Positions 4,201 through 6,242 of a DNA stretch of 6,242 bases are shown here, piece by piece. The position numbers were made by a program, and so were the translations under genes. Position 1 is the first letter of the stretch, and every line of letters starts with the position of its first letter. The notes below the pieces were generated by a model. That model searched no databases. It saw only the letters and a list, made by a program, of their open reading frames with translations, and was not told the origin of the DNA. Source of the DNA: Rhodobiaceae bacterium UBA7378 (lineage in GTDB: Bacteria; Pseudomonadota; Alphaproteobacteria; RS24); NCBI GenBank assembly GCA_002469805.1, contig DKNW01000116.1, forward strand, positions 1 to 6,242, in the 5' to 3' direction.

Positions 4201-4965
4201 ATGGATATAGCGTCTATTATCGGTCTGTTTGGTGCCTTTGGCATGGTTGTGTACACCATGATGTCTGGGGGCGGAGTTGAGCCATTTATTGACTACCCAT
4301 CAATGACAACTGTGTTTGGTGGCACGTTTTTCGCTGTAATGTATGCTCATCCGCTAAGCACGTGGCTTGCCAGCTTCGCTGCCATGGGCAAGGTTTTCAT
4401 GCCGCCGATTAAAAAAAATGAAGGCCTTATCGAACGTATGGTAGAACTAGCCGCCATCGCCCGTAAAGATGGCATGATGGCCTTGGAAGGACAGGAAGTT
4501 CCGGATAAATTCTTCTCCAAAGGCATGCAAATGCTGGTCGATGGTGCAGATGAAACCAAGCTAACAGGCCAGCTAAACCAAGAAATCAAATCGATGAAAG
4601 CGCGACACCTTGCTAGGCAGAACGTGGTCAAATCCTATGTGGATGTGGCCCCGGCAATGGGCATGGTGGGAACGCTTATCGGACTCGTATTCATGCTGGG
4701 CAACATGGCTGACCCGAAATCAATTGGTCCGGCCATGGCGATTGCACTTCTGACAACGATGTATGGCGCCCTGCTCGCCAACCTTTTATTCCAGCCAATG
4801 CTGACCAAACTCGAGGGCTTCACGGAGTACGAGGTTGTTTATCGAGAGATGGTTGTTTCCGGCCTTCGGAGTATTGCGCGCGGCGAGAGCCCCCGGAATA
4901 TTCAAGATCAGATGGTCGCCAATTTGCCGGCTAAAGCTCAAGAAAAAATGCTTGAAGCCGCCTAG
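4201..4965 (+). CDS. motA: Flagellar motor stator protein MotA (PomA type)
   Basis: This 254-residue protein, about the size of Vibrio PomA, is the large inner-membrane stator subunit that, with MotB, passes ions and pushes on FliG. Four membrane segments are visible: residues 4-22, about 36-56, about 150-170 and 177-200. Residues known from V. alginolyticus PomA fall at the same numbers: Asp31, Thr158 and Thr186, plus the cytoplasmic-loop charges Arg88, Lys89 and Glu96 (ARKDGMMALE). The signature DVAPAMGMVGTLIGLVFML followed by DPKSIGPAMAIALLTTMYGA is strongly conserved. The ATG at 4201 is chosen over TTG 4180 on ribosome-binding-site grounds and gives the PomA-like N-terminus MDIASIIGLFGAF. 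motB follows 32 nt later. Sodium coupling is likely from this subfamily match but is not proven. Confidence 0.96.
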   Translation: MDIASIIGLFGAFGMVVYTMMSGGGVEPFIDYPSMTTVFGGTFFAVMYAHPLSTWLASFAAMGKVFMPPIKKNEGLIERMVELAAIARKDGMMALEGQEVPDKFFSKGMQMLVDGADETKLTGQLNQEIKSMKARHLARQNVVKSYVDVAPAMGMVGTLIGLVFMLGNMADPKSIGPAMAIALLTTMYGALLANLLFQPMLTKLEGFTEYEVVYREMVVSGLRSIARGESPRNIQDQMVANLPAKAQEKMLEAA

Positions 4966-4997
4966 CAACTGATACGCTTTTTCGGTCCGGAGAACCC

Positions 4998-6146
4998 ATG
5001 TCGAGCACAACACAAGAGATTGAAGAAGAAGTCGAGGAGATGGAAGAAGAGTGTCCGCGCTGTCCGGACAAAGGTCTTCCAGCCTGGATGGGGACGTTCG
5101 CCGATATGGCGATCCTTCTCATGTGCTTCTTCGTGCTCATTCTATCTTTTGCAGAGTTTAACGTGCCGAAGTTCAAACAGATCACGGGTTCGCTGAATAA
5201 CGCTTTTGGTATCCAGCGCGAAATCCCGATCGTTGAGCAGCCCATGGGCACAACCATCATTTCGATGACATTCAGCCCCTCGCCCGCACCATCTGTGACC
5301 AATGAAATGACACAACAGACCACGCAGGTAAATCAGCCCGAGCTAGAGCTTCAAACCAAAACCAAAGAAGCCGACGAAGGCGATGGCAAGGCCCAAGAAA
5401 TTATGGAAGCTCTGGAGCAAGCCGTTGCTAAGGGTGATATCCAGGTTGAAACACTGGGCGAGAAGCTGGTCGTGAATTTTGCTGACAAAGACGTCGACGA
5501 ACGGTTGCCCGAACTCCTTAAGAAAACACTCGACGCTGTTGAAAAGGCCAAAGATCAAGCCGGAAAAACTGATCAGGAAGTGCTGTTTGGTGGCCTTGAA
5601 CAGAAACTGAAAAAGCTGACAGATGAGTTAGAACGCCTGCAGAAGAAAGAATCCGAGGGCGAAGACGCCCAACAAGGCTCACCGGAAGAGCAATCGCGTC
5701 GGGCGCAAGTAGCCGAAGACAAATTGACAGTTGCACTGAAACAAGAGATAGGCCAAGGCCTTGTTGCCGTCGAACGTGATGAAGATCGTGTAGTGGTCAC
5801 TGTAGGCTCAGCAGGGGCTTTCCGCTCTGGGTCGGCTAATTTGACCCCTCAGGCCCGCGAGATCATGCAGCGCATCGGCGCCCTCAACGCGCAAGGTAAC
5901 AGCCGCATCAATGTGTCTGGTCACACGGATGATGTGCCGCTGATTTTCGGATCGCAATATCGCGACAACTGGGATTTGGCCGCAGCACGTGCATCCAGCG
6001 TGGTGCAATCATTACAAAACGACGGCAAGGTTAATGGTCAACGTATGCAGGCCGTCAGCTTTGGAGACAGCCGCCCCGTAGCCAACAATGCGACCGCGAA
6101 TGGCCGCGCCACGAACCGCCGTATTGAGATCGAAATTAACTACTAA
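4998..6146 (+). CDS. motB: Flagellar motor stator protein MotB (PomB type) with an extended linker
   Basis: This 382-residue protein is longer than the roughly 310-320 residues typical of PomB. It has an acidic cytoplasmic N-terminus with a CPRCP motif (19-23) and a single membrane helix, FADMAILLMCFFVLILSF (34-51), with the ion-binding Asp36. The plug region follows, then a long charged, coiled-coil-prone linker (about 115-245). The OmpA-like peptidoglycan-binding domain spans about 255-382: FRSGSANLTP, SGHTDDVPL (307-315), NWDLAAARA (324-332) and TNRRIEIEI (372-380). It anchors the stator to the cell wall and forms the ion channel with MotA. GGAG lies 6 nt before the ATG; motA ends 32 nt upstream with no terminator, so the two form an operon. 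The linker contains a copy resembling the start of the C-terminal domain (residues 139-161 versus 247-269). Confidence 0.96.
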   Translation: MSSTTQEIEEEVEEMEEECPRCPDKGLPAWMGTFADMAILLMCFFVLILSFAEFNVPKFKQITGSLNNAFGIQREIPIVEQPMGTTIISMTFSPSPAPSVTNEMTQQTTQVNQPELELQTKTKEADEGDGKAQEIMEALEQAVAKGDIQVETLGEKLVVNFADKDVDERLPELLKKTLDAVEKAKDQAGKTDQEVLFGGLEQKLKKLTDELERLQKKESEGEDAQQGSPEEQSRRAQVAEDKLTVALKQEIGQGLVAVERDEDRVVVTVGSAGAFRSGSANLTPQAREIMQRIGALNAQGNSRINVSGHTDDVPLIFGSQYRDNWDLAAARASSVVQSLQNDGKVNGQRMQAVSFGDSRPVANNATANGRATNRRIEIEINY

Positions 6147-6162
6147 TCTTTAAGCTACAGTG

Positions 6163-6182
6163 CTGGCTAGCCTTCTAGCTGG
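6163..6182 (+). terminator. Possible weak terminator hairpin after motB
   Basis: CTGGCTAG (6163-6170) pairs with CTAGCTGG (6175-6182) across a CCTT loop: a perfect 5-bp core (GCTAG/CTAGC) plus a C-G and two wobble pairs. It begins 17 nt after the motB stop. The following sequence (GCTTTGGGTT) has only a poor U-run, so termination may be inefficient or need Rho. Confidence 0.35.
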
Positions 6183-6242
6183 GCTTTGGGTTCAATCTCC
6201 CGCCAGATATTGATCGCGTGCGCGCACCTCGTGTCATATGCC
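6167..6242 (-). CDS. Probable C-terminal fragment of a minus-strand gene, cut by the window edge
   Basis: One minus-strand frame is open from the right edge to a TAG at 6169-6167 and encodes a plausible helical C-terminus ending in HAINIWREIEPKAQLEG. The stop lies 20 nt beyond the motB stop, in a convergent layout like the two other convergent pairs in this window. A second minus frame is open almost as far but reads less like protein (RGARTRSISGGRLNPKPS). Only about 25 residues are visible and the family cannot be named. Confidence 0.4.
   Translation of the reverse strand, partial: AYDTRCAHAINIWREIEPKAQLEG

Noticed and set aside
4931..5323. 130-residue minus-strand frame opposite the motA end and motB start
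   Set aside because: It is antisense to two conserved stator genes and has no recognisable domain.
1..6242. CRISPR arrays, insertion sequences or prophage remnants
   Set aside because: No spaced direct-repeat arrays, transposase motifs or flanking terminal inverted repeats were seen; the repeats present are short and intergenic.

Overview
The window looks like chromosomal DNA of a flagellated alphaproteobacterium of moderate GC (about half, by eye), probably aquatic. The clues are the alphaproteobacterial-style RpoN, a stator pair of the PomA/PomB (sodium-type) subfamily, and small proteins that start in the 'MDKIIDLEDYRR' style common in that class. I cannot place it further; a SAR116- or Rhodospirillales-like source is only a guess.

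Layout. Positions 1-21 are the 5' end of a tRNA gene on the minus strand, cut by the window edge. After a gene-free 217-nt gap comes a plus-strand operon of three short genes (239-1243): an unknown helical protein, then two small diverged proteins with a cyclic-nucleotide-binding (CNBD) fold and no DNA-binding domain. A 56-nt gap holds a sigma-54-type promoter and a perfect hairpin over the ribosome binding site of a 67-residue unknown protein (1300-1503). That gene converges on rpoN (sigma-54, minus strand, 1507-3030), with 3 nt between the stop codons. Upstream of rpoN is an AT-rich, repeat-rich 253-nt gap, then a small two-helix membrane protein (3284-3529). Its 3' end overlaps a convergent gene for an exported DUF1566/Lcl_C-type protein (3526-4035, minus). 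This gene and the motA-motB operon (4201-6146, plus) diverge from one regulatory region that carries a sigma-54-type promoter in each direction. The last 76 nt probably hold the C-terminus of another minus-strand gene.

How the parts fit. rpoN is not seen with its usual lptB/hpf/ptsN neighbours. Instead it lies among three good sigma-54 promoter matches (1254-1269 plus, 4074-4089 minus, 4146-4161 plus), each with the invariant GG-N10-GC and each 20-29 nt from predicted start site to start codon. The simplest reading is a local motility regulon. RpoN, with an enhancer-binding activator encoded elsewhere, would drive the MotA/MotB (PomA/PomB-like) stator and co-express a DUF1566 periplasmic protein and a 67-residue protein of unknown function. 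The most testable novelties are these two uncharacterised proteins as candidate members of a sigma-54 flagellar regulon, the hairpin that would hide the 67-residue gene's ribosome binding site only in read-through transcripts, and the tandem degenerate CNBD genes.
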